Assembly (NCBI GenBank): GCA_030512335.1
Contig: JAULSU010000007.1
Span: 3,162,001 to 3,226,000 of the forward strand
Reading direction: 5' to 3'
DNA: 64,000 bases
DNA from: Immersiella caudata
Taxonomy: Eukaryota; Ascomycota; Sordariomycetes; Sordariales; Lasiosphaeriaceae
Part shown: positions 20,521 through 31,072 of the stretch, piece by piece
Layout of the letters: every line of letters starts with the position of its first letter
Numbering within the stretch: position 1 is the first letter of the stretch
Translations under genes and position numbers: made by a program
The notes under the pieces: generated by a model
Told to the model about the DNA's origin: nothing
Databases searched by the model: none
Seen by the model: only the letters and a program-made list of their open reading frames with translations

Positions 20521-22325
20521 TCACCGGCTCCTGTCGATCTCTAGATCAAACACCTCTGTAGACATCCGTCAGTCATATCCCCGAAGGTGTTTCCAGAATA
20601 CGCTTTAGAGAAGCAAAGAAAAGACTCACTTCCTGGATTCATCACCCAGTTTGGATCCACCGCGAGCTTCAACTTCTGCATCAAACCAACCGTGACCTCG
20701 CCGAGCTCATCAATCAGACACTCTTTCTTTCCTATCCCAATCGCATGCTCGCCCGAGACCGTGCCCTCCATCTCCAAAGCCCGGTCCATCATGTTGCGAA
20801 CGCAGCGTGCGACAGCCTGCTTCTGCTCCAGGTTCTTCGGATCGTAGAGCATTGCCACGTGGAAATTTCCGTCGCCGACATGGCCAATGACGCTCGCAAA
20901 GATGCCGAGCTCACCACATTCCGCCTTGGACAGCTCAATGATCTCCGGGAGACGAGACACGGGGACCGCCACATCCGTGGACCAGATCTCGGTGCCCACC
21001 GGTCGAGTGCTAACCATGGTGAAGAGCGCTTCTTTCCGTGCCGCCCAGAGATCATGTTCGTCCTGCTTCGAGCGCGCAAAGTGGAACTTGTTTCCCGCTG
21101 CGAATGGCTTGATGATCTTTGAGGCACGGGCAACATCGCTTTTGATGGCCTCGGTCGTACCGGAGAATTTGAGGAACAGCGTTGGCTGCTCAGCCCAGTG
21201 GCGCTTGCGAACGGTTTCGCTGCCGTGTTGGTTGAGAAGGCGCATTTGCGCTTCGTCCATGATCTCCAGAGCGGCGAGTTGAATACCGGAGCGAATAAGC
21301 TTCGATGCCGCATCCGCAGCGGCGCGGATGCTAGGGAAAGCCACCACGGAAACACTTGTGTCTTCAGGAATGGGAGCCAACTTGAGGCAGACCTCGGTCA
21401 CGATGCCAAGAGTGCCCTCAGCCCCGACGAACAGAGACGTCAAATTGTATCCGGCCGAGTTTTTCCGCGGGCGTCTTCGAGTTTTGATGATGGTCCCGTC
21501 GGCGAGGACCACCGTCAGGTTCAAGACCCAGTCCTTCATGGTCCCGTATCGCATTGCGTTGGTTCCCGAGCAGTTCGTCGACACCATGCCGCCAATTGTT
21601 GCTGTTGGGGACGGATCGAGAGGGGCAAAGAGGCCGGCATGGGCGATCTGGTTGTTGAGGTCGACCCAGTTGACTCCTGGCTGCACCACGACGTCCATAT
21701 CCTCGGGGTGGAAGGCGACGATCTTGTCCATGTAGGCGAAATCGATGCAGATACCCGAATGCGGCTGTGAAAAGTTGCCCTCCACACTGGAACCGGCGCC
21801 GAAGGGGATCATGGGCACCTTCCTCTTGTTACAGATGCGCGCTATCTTGGCCACGTCGTCGGTAGACCGCGGATAGACCACGGCAACTGAACGTCCCTGC
21901 GAGTTGGACGTCGACCAGTCCGAACGGCCGTGGTGCTCCAAAACGTCAGCGTCAAAGCTTACGGCATCCTCGCTGAGGACTTGAGCGATCTCCTTGGCCA
22001 CTTCCTCCATCTCCTTCCGCTGGGCATACCGCGTGCACCATGGAAGACGGTCGGGCGTCGTGTCTGGGTTGTTGAGCTCATTTGCCAACACAACTCCCGC
22101 CAAAACCCCAACGAGCCCGACGGCGATAATCCCCGCAAGTGCTCTCCCGCCGCCAATTTCGGGGTTCGTGTTGGATGTCTGGCAGATGACCTTTTCGGGT
22201 CCGTGCGAGCTGCTGGTTTGCCGAGTTTGGGCGGGAAGGAACGCCCGATGAGGTGCTCGCCTCAGCCGTGCGGGGCCTGATCGATGCAGAGTTCGAAGTG
22301 GATCTTGGGCGAATCTGCGCATCAT
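20521..22325 (-). CDS. dld1: Mitochondrial D-lactate dehydrogenase (cytochrome)
   Basis: A FAD-linked dehydrogenase that oxidises D-lactate to pyruvate and passes electrons to cytochrome c in the mitochondrial intermembrane space. Exon 1 is 20630..22325. A 74-base intron (20556..20629, GTGAGT donor, CTACAG acceptor) leads to a 35-base last exon (20521..20555) encoding VFDLEIDRSR, together 576 residues. The N-terminus is arginine-rich and basic (mitochondrial presequence), followed by one hydrophobic segment (ALAGIIAVGLVGVLAGVVLA, residues about 62-81). The FAD-binding PCMH domain shows PFGAGSSVEGNF and DPSPTATIGGMVSTNCSGTN, and GTLGIVTEVCLKLAP. The C-terminal FAD-oxidase domain shows GHVGDGNFHVAML and VSGEHAIGIGKK, and ends with the PNWVMNPGK motif across the splice. 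Confidence 0.94.
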
Positions 22326-22532
22326 TTTCGTTGCTGGTTGGCGATGTTGTGAGGAGAGGAGGAGAGAGCTGAAACGCGACGATGCCGAAGATGAAGCCGA
22401 TCGGGAACGGCTAACGGCGGACTAGCGGCCTCATCCCGACGCGACTGCGTTCCGACGCGCTTGCCGAACGCCGATCCGCACTGACTTCAGCCTCCGCCCT
22501 TAGCTTACCGACTCCCTTCAAAACAGCGCTCG

Positions 22533-23362
22533 TTGGGATGCTCCTGGTTCCACCCCTGGGTCAGCAAAATCTTCTCCAATATCAAGGGAATCGCCTTGAT
22601 GCGAGCAGTTAGCTACTTCCCAACCCACGAATCCCTTCTGCAAACGTGCATCCCGCCTTCGTTCCGCAAAATGCAAAAAGACCACATCGAACTACTCGAA
22701 AAGAAAATCCAACGGCGTCTCAGCTACGAGTTTGAGCGGCGCGACATCATGCCGCACGTTTATGGCGATGTAAAGGGCTTGGGGAAAGTGGACAGGCTGC
22801 CTGATGAGACGATCACTTCGATTTTCTGGGAGTAGGACTTGCCGTATCTCAACACGGTGATCAAAGAGGGACTGAGGTTGTGTCCTCCGGTTCCGTGGGT
22901 TCTCCCGAGGACGATTCCACGGGATGGAGGGGGGCGAACGATTTGCGGGGCTTGGATGCCAGCCGGAGCGAGTCGTGTTTTCCCCTGAATGACAGCTTTT
23001 CTGTTATTTTCCAGACCAAAGTCTCCATCCACACCAATGCTATCCACCGCAACCCTGATTACTTCCGTGAACCTATGGCCTTCCTACCGGAACGCTAGCT
23101 TCCAGGGGCCTCGACAAACCCGAAGTCGCCCTTCTACAAGTACCCCCGCGAAGCCATGCAGTCTTTTCTCGCGGGCCCCTGGGTGTGTGCTGGGCAAAAT
23201 CTAGCAATGGCTGAGATGCGGCTGATTGTGGCAAAGTTGGTGTGGTCGTTTGACTTGGAGGTGCTGGCTGACAAGCGGAAATGGGGGAGGTGGGAGGATC
23301 TGAAGGCTTTTCTTGTCATGGAGAAGCCTCCAATCAACTTGGTGTTGAGGCTGAGGCCGTAA
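22533..23362 (+). pseudogene. Cytochrome P450 relic A (C-terminal half)
   Basis: The remnant starts inside the protein, with no start codon or N-terminal anchor. It shows the region before the I helix (MPHVYGDVKGLG, LPDETITSIFW). It then jumps directly, at a TAG (22833..22835), to the K-helix region DLPYLNTVIKEGLRLCPPVP with an ExxR (EGLR), so the oxygen-binding I-helix core is deleted. After MPAG a spliceable intron with a GC donor (GCGAGT, acceptor CAG) leads to TKVSIHTNAIHRNPDYF and FLPER followed by a TAG at 23096..23098, where family members have tryptophan (a TGG-to-TAG change). The haem-binding loop FLAGPWVCAG and the C-terminal MAEMRLIVAKLVWSFDLEV are preserved. Function lost. It belongs to the fungal E-class group I P450s, and the former pathway is unknown. 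Confidence 0.85.
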
Positions 23363-23494
23363 TTCTATCCTTGGCTGATGCTTCCTCAAGGTTTCATCGT
23401 ATTTGTTTTCCTGAAAAGGTCCTTGCTTCCTATATATGGCACAAGATAGCAGATCGGGACAGAAAGAATCCGCAGGTTTCAACAATCAAGTTGC

Positions 23495-25021
23495 TCAGAG
23501 AGGACCAAGAATCTTAGATCGCAGCTTGGAGGCTGTGACGAGGTTCTCGGCCGACAGGCGCCTCTTCACTGTATGCCGCTTCCACGCCCACCACGACAAA
23601 ACAACCGCTATCGTCAGGGGTGTGGTGATGGCGAAGAAGTACCAGAGGCGCGGTGAGAACTGGAGGACGTCGACACCATTCTCGTCGAAAGATATGTCAA
23701 AGAATACGGTGCTGAAGATGGCCTAAACGTGTTGAAGGTGTTAGTTCGAAGATCATGACAATAGGAGCAGCATGGAGAGCATCTTACGCAGACTAGCGTC
23801 CCTGGCAGGAAGACCAAAGTTACGATGGCAATGGTATTCATCGATGTGCTGTCCTGGTGATTGACTTCGGAGATATCTTGCGTCGCAATGTGGAAGGCGA
23901 GATCAATGAGGATCTTCGATCTGTCGGCATAGTTGAGCGCCCATCTTCGAAACGCCCCTGTTCGAGAGAGCGTGTTGAGCAGCATGTCGTCAAAGTCTTG
24001 ACTGCGCTGGGGAAAAGCACTGTGATCAAGCCGTTTGTTGGCCCGTTGGAGGAGATCGATGATGGCCTCGGCGTCTGTGTAGTTCTCGGCAACAATCCGC
24101 ATCGCCTGAGCAAGTCGATGTAGGATGAACACTTGGCGTCGCTGATTGTGTTTGAGCCACTTGTGTTCCTCGTCTTTCTCATAACTGACAATAAGATTCC
24201 GCATGCCGTAGAGCTCACTTTCGTTGAAGCTAGCGAGCTGACCGAGGAGAGTGAGATGTAGCTGAAGCGGGTGTCGATCCCCATAACTCGACGCAGGTGT
24301 TTCTGTGAGATACTCACTCCAGACGTTAGAGAGTTCAGAAGGCGGCCGGAGGATGATATTGACGAAACCGACGTTGGCGCCCAGGCTACGGCCATAAACA
24401 AAGCATCGTGCCCCAGTGATGATGGACGGGTAGAATAATTCAGTCTCTGCGCCATTGCCGTAGAGCCCGAGGCCGCAAGCTCGTGATATGTATTGGGGGT
24501 CGAAGGATGTCTGAAGAACACTCGCCGGAATTTGAAAGATGTTGACAAGCCTCTGGAAGAGTTCCGCAGATATCTGCAGTTGATTGGGGCGGCGTTTCTT
24601 GTCTTCATGCCCGAGAACGAATCTGTACGCAGTGAGCGGTCGTTGCACTGATGGGGTTTGCAAAAGCGGGCGAGTATTTACGTACATCGTCAAGTTTCCA
24701 ACATTCTCTCCTTTTGCGAGAGAAGTCTCAATTTTCTGGTGACAGTCAGCCCCAGCACGCACGACGGTCGCGGCGAATAGCACGGGTAGGGAAGAATTAC
24801 CTCGAGAAAGTGAAAAAGCCCGCCTTCGTCGAGAACTCCGCAATCTGACCGTCAGTGAGAATTGGGACTATCGACAGTTGGCCTAGCATTCACTAACCGT
24901 TATTCTGCTCAACAAAGACTTGCGTTCTGGGTTCGAAATAACTCAAGCGCTCAGCGTATGCGACAATTCCTTCCGGGCGAATGCCCATCGTCGACCTTGA
25001 GCTATTTGGCCCCCAAGGCAT
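23495..25021 (-). CDS. CorA-like Mg2+ transporter family protein
   Basis: A fungal protein with a C-terminal CorA-type two-helix membrane module and a long divergent cytosolic domain; cation transport is the family expectation but unproven. Five exons on the minus strand, 24898..25021, 24801..24844, 24686..24735, 23788..24622 and 23495..23722, give 426 residues. The small exons are fixed by phase: QNN / DCGVLDEGGLFHFLE / KIETSLAKGENVGNLT / FVLGHEDKK. The helical domain (residues about 160-330) includes RRQVFILHRLAQAM. The first membrane helix spans the last intron (NTIAIVTLVFLPGTLVC then AIFSTVFFDISF) and the second is FAITTPLTIAVVLSWWAWKR. The canonical GMN loop of bacterial CorA is absent, as in many fungal members. 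Start chosen at the ATG giving MPWGPN; MGIRPEG eleven residues later is an alternative. Confidence 0.82.
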
Positions 25022-26247
25022 CGCAAAGAATTCACAGCAACCCAACGGGAGCTTGGTTACTGTGTGAAGATGACAAGATGGCTGGAAGATGATGTTCAAG
25101 GCAAACAAGCAGTGATGGGTGGCCTGATGCACGTGCCCCGCAGCTGAGCCTGTCGACCTATCAAAATCCGCGACCCCTGACTGGTTCGCGATCGCGTCGC
25201 GGTCGCGCCGCAGAAGCAGGGATTTGTGCTGAACAGACCCGCAAGCAACCTGGAACCGACCAAACAATCGAAACAACGAAATACTCTGGCCATCTCAATT
25301 GGACCGGCATCTCTGGTATCTTCGGGCGTTGTCAGCTGGGCGTCGCAGGTGAGGTCGAAAAAGAGCCCTCAGGTGAGCAACCAAGGCAAGCACCTCCGCA
25401 TCGACACGGGAGTTGCCGAGAGACAGTCCCTGATCATTGTCATTCCTGGTGCGACGTGCAAACGAACGTCCTTCAAGATGCGTTGCTCGCGGTTTGAGAG
25501 TACCTACGCAGCGAAGCAGGTCAGTCGTAGCCCTTCTACAATGCCGACCTCAGATTTTCGGCCGATGGGAGCGGAGGGGACAATTCCGGCAAGGGCGATG
25601 ATTCGCTGGCACCATAGCTCGCACACATGTCTGGTTCCCGGCCCAATTGTGCGGCACCCAATAGGCAGAATAATCCCCACAACGCAACTGCAAACTACGG
25701 AGATGACAAGAAGGACGAATGTCAAACTTCAGAGAGTCAGTACTCTGCTTTAGAGCAAGAGGAAACCCCGCTCACCTGGATATCTCTAATCATCGTCAAC
25801 AACATTTCCACACCAAATCCACGAATCACCACCAGAACAGGACATTGTGGTGGACGGCACACACCCAAGGGAGATGGATCTACCGAGCTGTCAAAGAAGC
25901 CCCTGAGCTACCCCACAGCTTCCGGACCATGGGATTGGCTGACCACACCAATCAACAAAGGTGCCTGAATACCGGTGCGCCGGATTCCGGGGAACTGAAG
26001 CCATGGCATGTTTTGGCTGCATGCCGCTGGTAGTTGTCCCGTGCCCGCAAATGAACCCCCACATTCCTGGCGGTATGAGGGCGGAGGGGACGACTCCGGC
26101 TGCTTCGTGATGTCTTCAACTGGATATGAGGGCATCAAACTCTCACCAGTCCGAATGGACATAAAAGGGAGAGGACGGCGAGATGCCCGCAGTTCTGACA
26201 AGGGCATCCTCTGGGCAGACCTTGGAATACTTTGACCCAGCATAACG
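25022..26247. other. Divergent intergenic region upstream of the GH5 endoglucanase
   Basis: About 1.2 kb between divergent starts, presumably carrying both promoters. Several short frames exist, but I found no protein family, tRNA or repeat in it. CCCCCAC near 26047 is a possible carbon-catabolite-repressor type site, unproven. Confidence 0.4.
26161..26167 (+). promoter_or_regulatory. TATA-like element of the GH5 gene
   Basis: ATAAAAG about 80-87 bases upstream of the endoglucanase ATG, in a position typical for strongly expressed secreted-enzyme genes in filamentous fungi. Confidence 0.5.
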
Positions 26248-27706
26248 ATGAAACTTCTCGGTGCTCTTTTCGGTCTCGCCGCGGCTGGCTCAGCCATGGC
26301 GGCACCTGGGCCTTCCTTCGACTCGCCCACCCCAACCGTCAAGCGGGCTTCCAAGTTCCAGTTCGTTGGTGTAAACCAGGCCGGGGCCGAGTTTGGCAAC
26401 AAAGACCTCCCCGGGACGCTGGGAAAGCACTACACTTGGCCGGTCCATTCTGCCATTGATGCAAGCACACGATCCTTCTGGTGACTGCATTGGTAGAGCT
26501 AACACCATGGCTGCAGACTCTCAACAGTAGGGGGTTCAATACTCACCGAATTGCTTTCATGATGTAGGTTGAGCGCAGTTGTCTATGCTCCCGTACGCCT
26601 TCTGATACGCAGTTTAGGGAGCGCTTGATTCCCAACAAGCTGGACGGCCCTCTAGATGCTGCCTACTCTCGCTCTCTGCAGGAGGTAAAGAAGATTCTCA
26701 TGATGCCCCACTACACTTCTACAGAGGCCTAACACTCATTTGCAATAGACCGTTGAGTACGTCACCAGCAAGGGCGGCTACGCAGTTTTAGACCCCCACA
26801 ACTTCGGTAAGGGCACCTTCAATGTTCTCGAAGCACAATTTGACCATCATCTCACCCTGCCAAGGTCGATACTACGAGAAGATCATCACCGACGTCGACG
26901 GGTTCAAGAAATGGTGGACCACAGTTGCAAAGCTCTTCGCAACAAACCCCAGAGTAATTGTATGTTTGATGGTCGCCGTTCTATCCACATTCTTTCATTC
27001 TTTCACCCTGTCGTGACGGGAGGAAGAGAAGGAGCTACCCCTAAGACATCCAAGAACATTGCACAAAGGAAGTCAATACCTCGCTGACATCTACCGAAAC
27101 AGTTCGACACCAATAATGAGTATCACGATATGCCGCAAGATCTTGTCGTTCGTCTCAATCAAGCCGCCATCGATGGCATCCGGGGAGCCGGCGCTACATC
27201 TCAATACATATATATCGAGGGCAACAGCTGGACTGGCGCCTGGACCTGGGTGTGTCCCCCCCCTTTCTACCGCCTCTTTTCCCTGACTCTCCTAACACCC
27301 CACTCCCCAGGTCTCAAGCGGCAACGGCGCGACCTTGAAAGATCTCAAAGACCCCTCAGACAAGCTCGTCTACGAGATGCACCAATACCTCGACTCGGAC
27401 GGCTCTGGCACCAGTCCCAACTGCGTCTCCAGCACTATCGGCGTCGAACGCGTCCGCGAAGCAACGAACTGGCTCAAGGCCAACAACAAGAAGGGTATTC
27501 TCGGCGAAACAGCAGGAGGAGCAAACGCCCAGTGCATTGCGGCGTTGACGGGGATGCTCAAGTATCTGCAGGATAACTCGGATGTGTGGACTGGATGGTT
27601 GTGGTGGTCCGGAGGACCGTGGTGGGCGGATTACATGTTCAGCATTGAACCTCCGAGTGGGACTGCGTATACCAGGGTCCTGCCAAGTCTGTTGCCTTAT
27701 ATCTGA
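26248..27706 (+). CDS. Secreted GH5 endo-beta-1,4-glucanase
   Basis: A cellulase of glycoside hydrolase family 5 (subfamily 5-like) that cuts internal cellulose bonds. Seven exons, 26248..26460, 26517..26563, 26618..26684, 26749..26806, 26865..26959, 27103..27249 and 27311..27706, join in phase to 340 residues. A signal peptide (MKLLGALFGLAAAGSAMA) precedes KFQFVGVNQAGAEFGN. Landmarks are TLNSRGFNTHRIAFMM, ERLIPNKLDGPLD, GGYAVLDPHNFGRYY, the acid/base glutamate in FDTNNEYHDM, QYIYIEGNSWTGAWTW, YEMHQYLDSDGSGTS, and the nucleophile glutamate in KKGILGETAGG, ending WTGWLWWSGGPWWADYMF. There is no carbohydrate-binding module. The first intron uses a GC donor (GCAAGC) with normal branch and CAG acceptor. 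Without splicing the frame stops at once, so this junction is required. Confidence 0.93.
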
Positions 27707-28082
27707 GGGATATCGGGCGAAGGATCTAGGCCACTGTCTTGGTGTCCAAATGGAAGAGTGCTAGGGGGTAGGCTGGCTCCGGATCATCACAGCAGCGGCA
27801 TTTGAAGCTCTCCCTAAAGTACATGGTGGGTTTTATTTGAAGCATAATCCAAACCCCAACGCCTTCCACACGACCTTGACTCCCAGAGTTCTATACCGTG
27901 GAGGAACATGATAAGTCCAGTACATAGCCCAGGTGATGCCCAGCCATCCACAAGCCCCCAAGACTCAACGCCACCATCTAACCTAACTTCCGCCACCTCG
28001 TCATCCAACCCCCATAAGCCGAGCAAGCGACACTCCCTTACTTAACCAGAGAATCAAAATAAGGCAATCGGCAAAAGCTACA
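27707..28082. other. Intergenic region, GH5 downstream to tRNA
   Basis: 376 bases, no coding features recognised; 3' region of the GH5 gene and 5' flank of the tRNA gene. Confidence 0.4.
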
Positions 28083-28185
28083 GGGCGGGTAGTGTAGCGG
28101 TCAGCGTGTTCACTATTACAAGCGTTATAAGCGTTGCTTTTCCAGCGTTTAGCGAAAGTCCTGGGTTCGAATCCCAGCCCGCCCA
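28083..28185 (+). tRNA. Intron-containing tRNA gene, isotype unresolved (tRNA-Val(UAC) possible)
   Basis: The acceptor stem pairs perfectly (GGGCGGG at 28083..28089 with CCCGCCC at 28178..28184, then discriminator A). The T arm is perfect (CTGGG-TTCGAAT-CCCAG, 28161..28177), and both RNA polymerase III boxes match consensus (TAGTGTAGCGG and GGTTCGAATCC). The anticodon region is longer than normal, so an intron is needed. The best fold I find pairs TCACT (28110..28114) with AGCGA (28151..28155), with one A-C mismatch, loop ATTACA and an intron of about 29 bases (28121..28149). This gives anticodon TAC, but leaves an extra base before the stem and a weak D stem. The isotype therefore remains open, and a degenerate copy is possible. 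Confidence 0.65.
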
Positions 28186-28382
28186 AGCCCCTTGTTTTTG
28201 CCTTGCACTGGCACACTAGCAGCGATGACAACTAATGCATCCTATTGTTGTATGCTCTTTCTTATAGCCTACTTGAACTAGCTGCCCCTGCATCTAGACC
28301 GAACGCCCAACTCCCGCATTTCTCTATGCAAAAACCTCCTGGTGACACGATGATACCCAAGGTTCAATCTAAGATGCCATTT

Positions 28383-29955
28383 TCAACTCATCGTCCCCCT
28401 CGCCCTCTGACGAAAAGTCTTGATATCCGGCCAATCGACACGGCCGCAGTCTCCCTGGTCGTTGATCCACTTCAGGATCTTCTCGACGTCCCATCCACTG
28501 ATCACCTGCTTCGCACTGTCCGGATGTCGCTTTACCGGCTTTCCCATGCTGAACTCCTTGTGGAAACTGCACAGTCCATGGTAGTACTTCCACTGGAAGC
28601 ACTCCTTCGCGCTCTTGCACGCAGCGGCGCATTTCCCAGCCGACAAGTGTGCCACTTTCTCGGCTGCGTTGTACTTGTCTCTATCCTTCACCTTGTCCTT
28701 CTTGTCCGACCAGTCTTGACTCCTGCTGGTGGGATCAAAATAGTGTTGGTCGTTGGAGTTGTTGTCCCAGTCCTCCCGTATGGACTGAAGTTTTGGTCCG
28801 AGGTATTGATGGTAGACGTCCTTGATGAGAAGTGGGCGATATCGAGAAACGCTATTCCAGGACCGCTCGAAGCTCCAGAACTCGTCGATTTCTTGGCTGT
28901 TCATGTGGTGCATCGTGATGATGGGGTGACACCACTGTCTCGAGCCGAAGGGAAGTGTGGATGGTTTTTCTCCATTCAAGCTTGGCCACTGTGACGAATG
29001 TTAGCAGAAACGTTGCTGATCAGTAACAAAGCCAACTCACCGCCTGAGTGACATCGATCCCAGCTTTCTCCTTCATCGCTTTCGCAAACACATAGTCGCC
29101 CCACGACTCCTGCTTAGCCACCGTGTCATAGGCAGCCGCAATGCCTGGGTTCTTCTTCAACAGGCTAGCCATTCCCGCGGCGCTGACAACATAGCCGGAA
29201 CCGCCGTGACCGAACGGAAATCCTCCCCACATTGCAACACTCCCCATGTACAGCTTCTTCCGTGGATTCAGTTTCACCAGCCACTGGACCAGGTTGGGTA
29301 CCGAGATGTATGTGTCGGCTTCAATAAACACATACCAATCGTACCCGGGGCGCATCTTGTACGCCATGTCGGCAACATGGAGGAACTTGTACTTATCAAG
29401 CTTCCACCCTTCCTTGGCTGTGTCCTCGCCAAGTTTGTTGCAGGCCTCGACGTCGACAAGACACTTCTTTTGGCGCCGGTAGACGTCAAAGTCGGGATTC
29501 CCCTCCTTCACCTCCTTCAAGACATTCTCAAGGCTGTCGTGAATGCGATATCCGCCGATGTTTTGGTTGAGGTCGCTGAAGAGGAGGAAGTCGGGCACGC
29601 ACTTGAGCGTGGTTATCAGCTGGGTTGGGACTTTCGCAAACGCCTCGGATGCGCCTGTCTTCATCACCAGCAGCATGTTGCTGGTGTCTGGGAAACCCTC
29701 ACATATGGTGGCATGGTTAGGATGTGGAGAGACTCGGGACGCATTCACAGGCGCCTGATGACTGCGGTGAGGGTCCCAGCGGTCGTAGTATCCGTCAACG
29801 TCGGTCCAGGTGTGCAGGCGATCAGACACGGTGGCGATGAACAGGAATAGGGCGATGCCTGCCGTCGCAAAAGCGAGGAGGGACCGGCGTGACAGCACCA
29901 TTCTCGGGGAGCAACGGCGAAAAGGGAGGCGAGGACTTGGTCGGTCCATCGTCAT
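28383..29955 (-). CDS. GT31 (fringe-like) glycosyltransferase, type II membrane protein
   Basis: A Golgi-type glycosyltransferase of the fungal family 31/fringe-like group; donor and acceptor unknown. Exon 1 is 29041..29955 and exon 2 is 28383..28988 (intron 28989..29040), giving 506 residues. A short cytosolic N-terminus ends RRSLLAFATAGIALFLFIAT, the signal anchor (residues about 25-42). The catalytic domain has VPDFLLFSDLNQNIGGYRIH, YKFLHVADMAYKMRPGYDWY, then VFIEADTYIS with the acidic metal-binding EAD motif, MGSVAMWGGFPFGHGGSGYV and CHPIITMHHMNSQEIDEFW. The C-terminal region is a cysteine-rich PAN/apple-like segment (KCAAACKSAKECFQWKYYHG then LCSF and SGWDVEKILKWI). The start is the ATG at 29953..29955; the frame is open upstream but has no further ATG. 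The ATG at 29947..29949 is an alternative. Confidence 0.85.
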
Positions 29956-31072
29956 GCTGGTATTGAATTGTTCGACATTGCGCTCGTGATGCCATTCCAC
30001 GGACGTTTGCAAGAGGCGGCCTTGGGCACCGCATTAAGAAGCGCAAGACGCATCTCGAGGAACTTTGCAAGATTGTAGGGCAGTGGGGTGATGAAGGGGG
30101 ACACGGGTGGGAAGAGACTAGAACCTGTCCCGCATCGCTGACTGCGCCTGGTGGGGTTACAGACAGGAACAGGCAAGGGGCCTCGTTTGTCGAGTGAGTG
30201 GCGAGTAGCAAGCAGAGGCACAGACTTGACAATGCACGCTGCCTTGTGAAGGATTCAGGGAAAAAGGACCCTGGATCACTTGCAGCGCCAAGAGCGGCGA
30301 ACTGGCACCGTCACGAACATCAAAAACATCGTCGTTTCTTGACACTCAAATGGCGATCTACTCGTCTCGTACCTCATGTCTGCAGCTTCACACGAATATG
30401 TCATCCTCTCTGCTGAACGAAGATCACGGGAACGTCGGCCTTGCGAAATCCACTGGGACCCATTGGTGATAGCATTATTCAGCGTCCAGCAAGGTAGCAT
30501 CTCCGCGCCCGCTGACCTCTGATACGGGTCCCATCCAATGACGCGGCAGCGGCACGGCGGCACAGCTTGTTTCGACCTGGAATTCCTCGTGCCAAAGCGC
30601 CTTCCGCCCGCGATCGCTCAAAATGAAACAACCTAAAAGTTCAACGGTATGGTATCTCAATGGACAGCTGTCAACTACCCCGGCCCGCCAAGCCTCGTGA
30701 TGGGGACACGAGGGTGAGGAGGCTCATTCGCCGCATCTTCTTCAATCTCCGCGCAGGATCAACAGCTTGTAGATCTTGGCGACGATGGCAAGCTGCAAAC
30801 CAAAAATACGCGCACAGCATCGCATGAGACCGATTGCTTCCGTCTTACTGGGGAGTAAGGCCGCTACCCGCTACCTGGCCTCCAATCCTACCCACATGCA
30901 CTGTTTGAACTGAGCCCATTGTGGTGACGCGTCTTAAGCTAACAAACACGAGCGCACAGCAAATACCACCTCGGGAGTGCCCCAAGGCCACGAAATGGCG
31001 AATACGCGGTAGTGGTAAGGTTGTCGCATTGAACCAGCGGCCACCCCAAAAGCCAGGGTCCGCCAGACACTC
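29956..31072. other. Intergenic region, nothing recognised
   Basis: 1.1 kb. The first 250-300 bases are the probable promoter of the glycosyltransferase gene. The rest shows no frame with family features on either strand. Confidence 0.4.

Noticed and set aside
25226..26033. Overlapping plus-strand frames between the CorA-like and GH5 genes
   Set aside because: No start context, domain or splice pattern; likely promoter and leader sequence.
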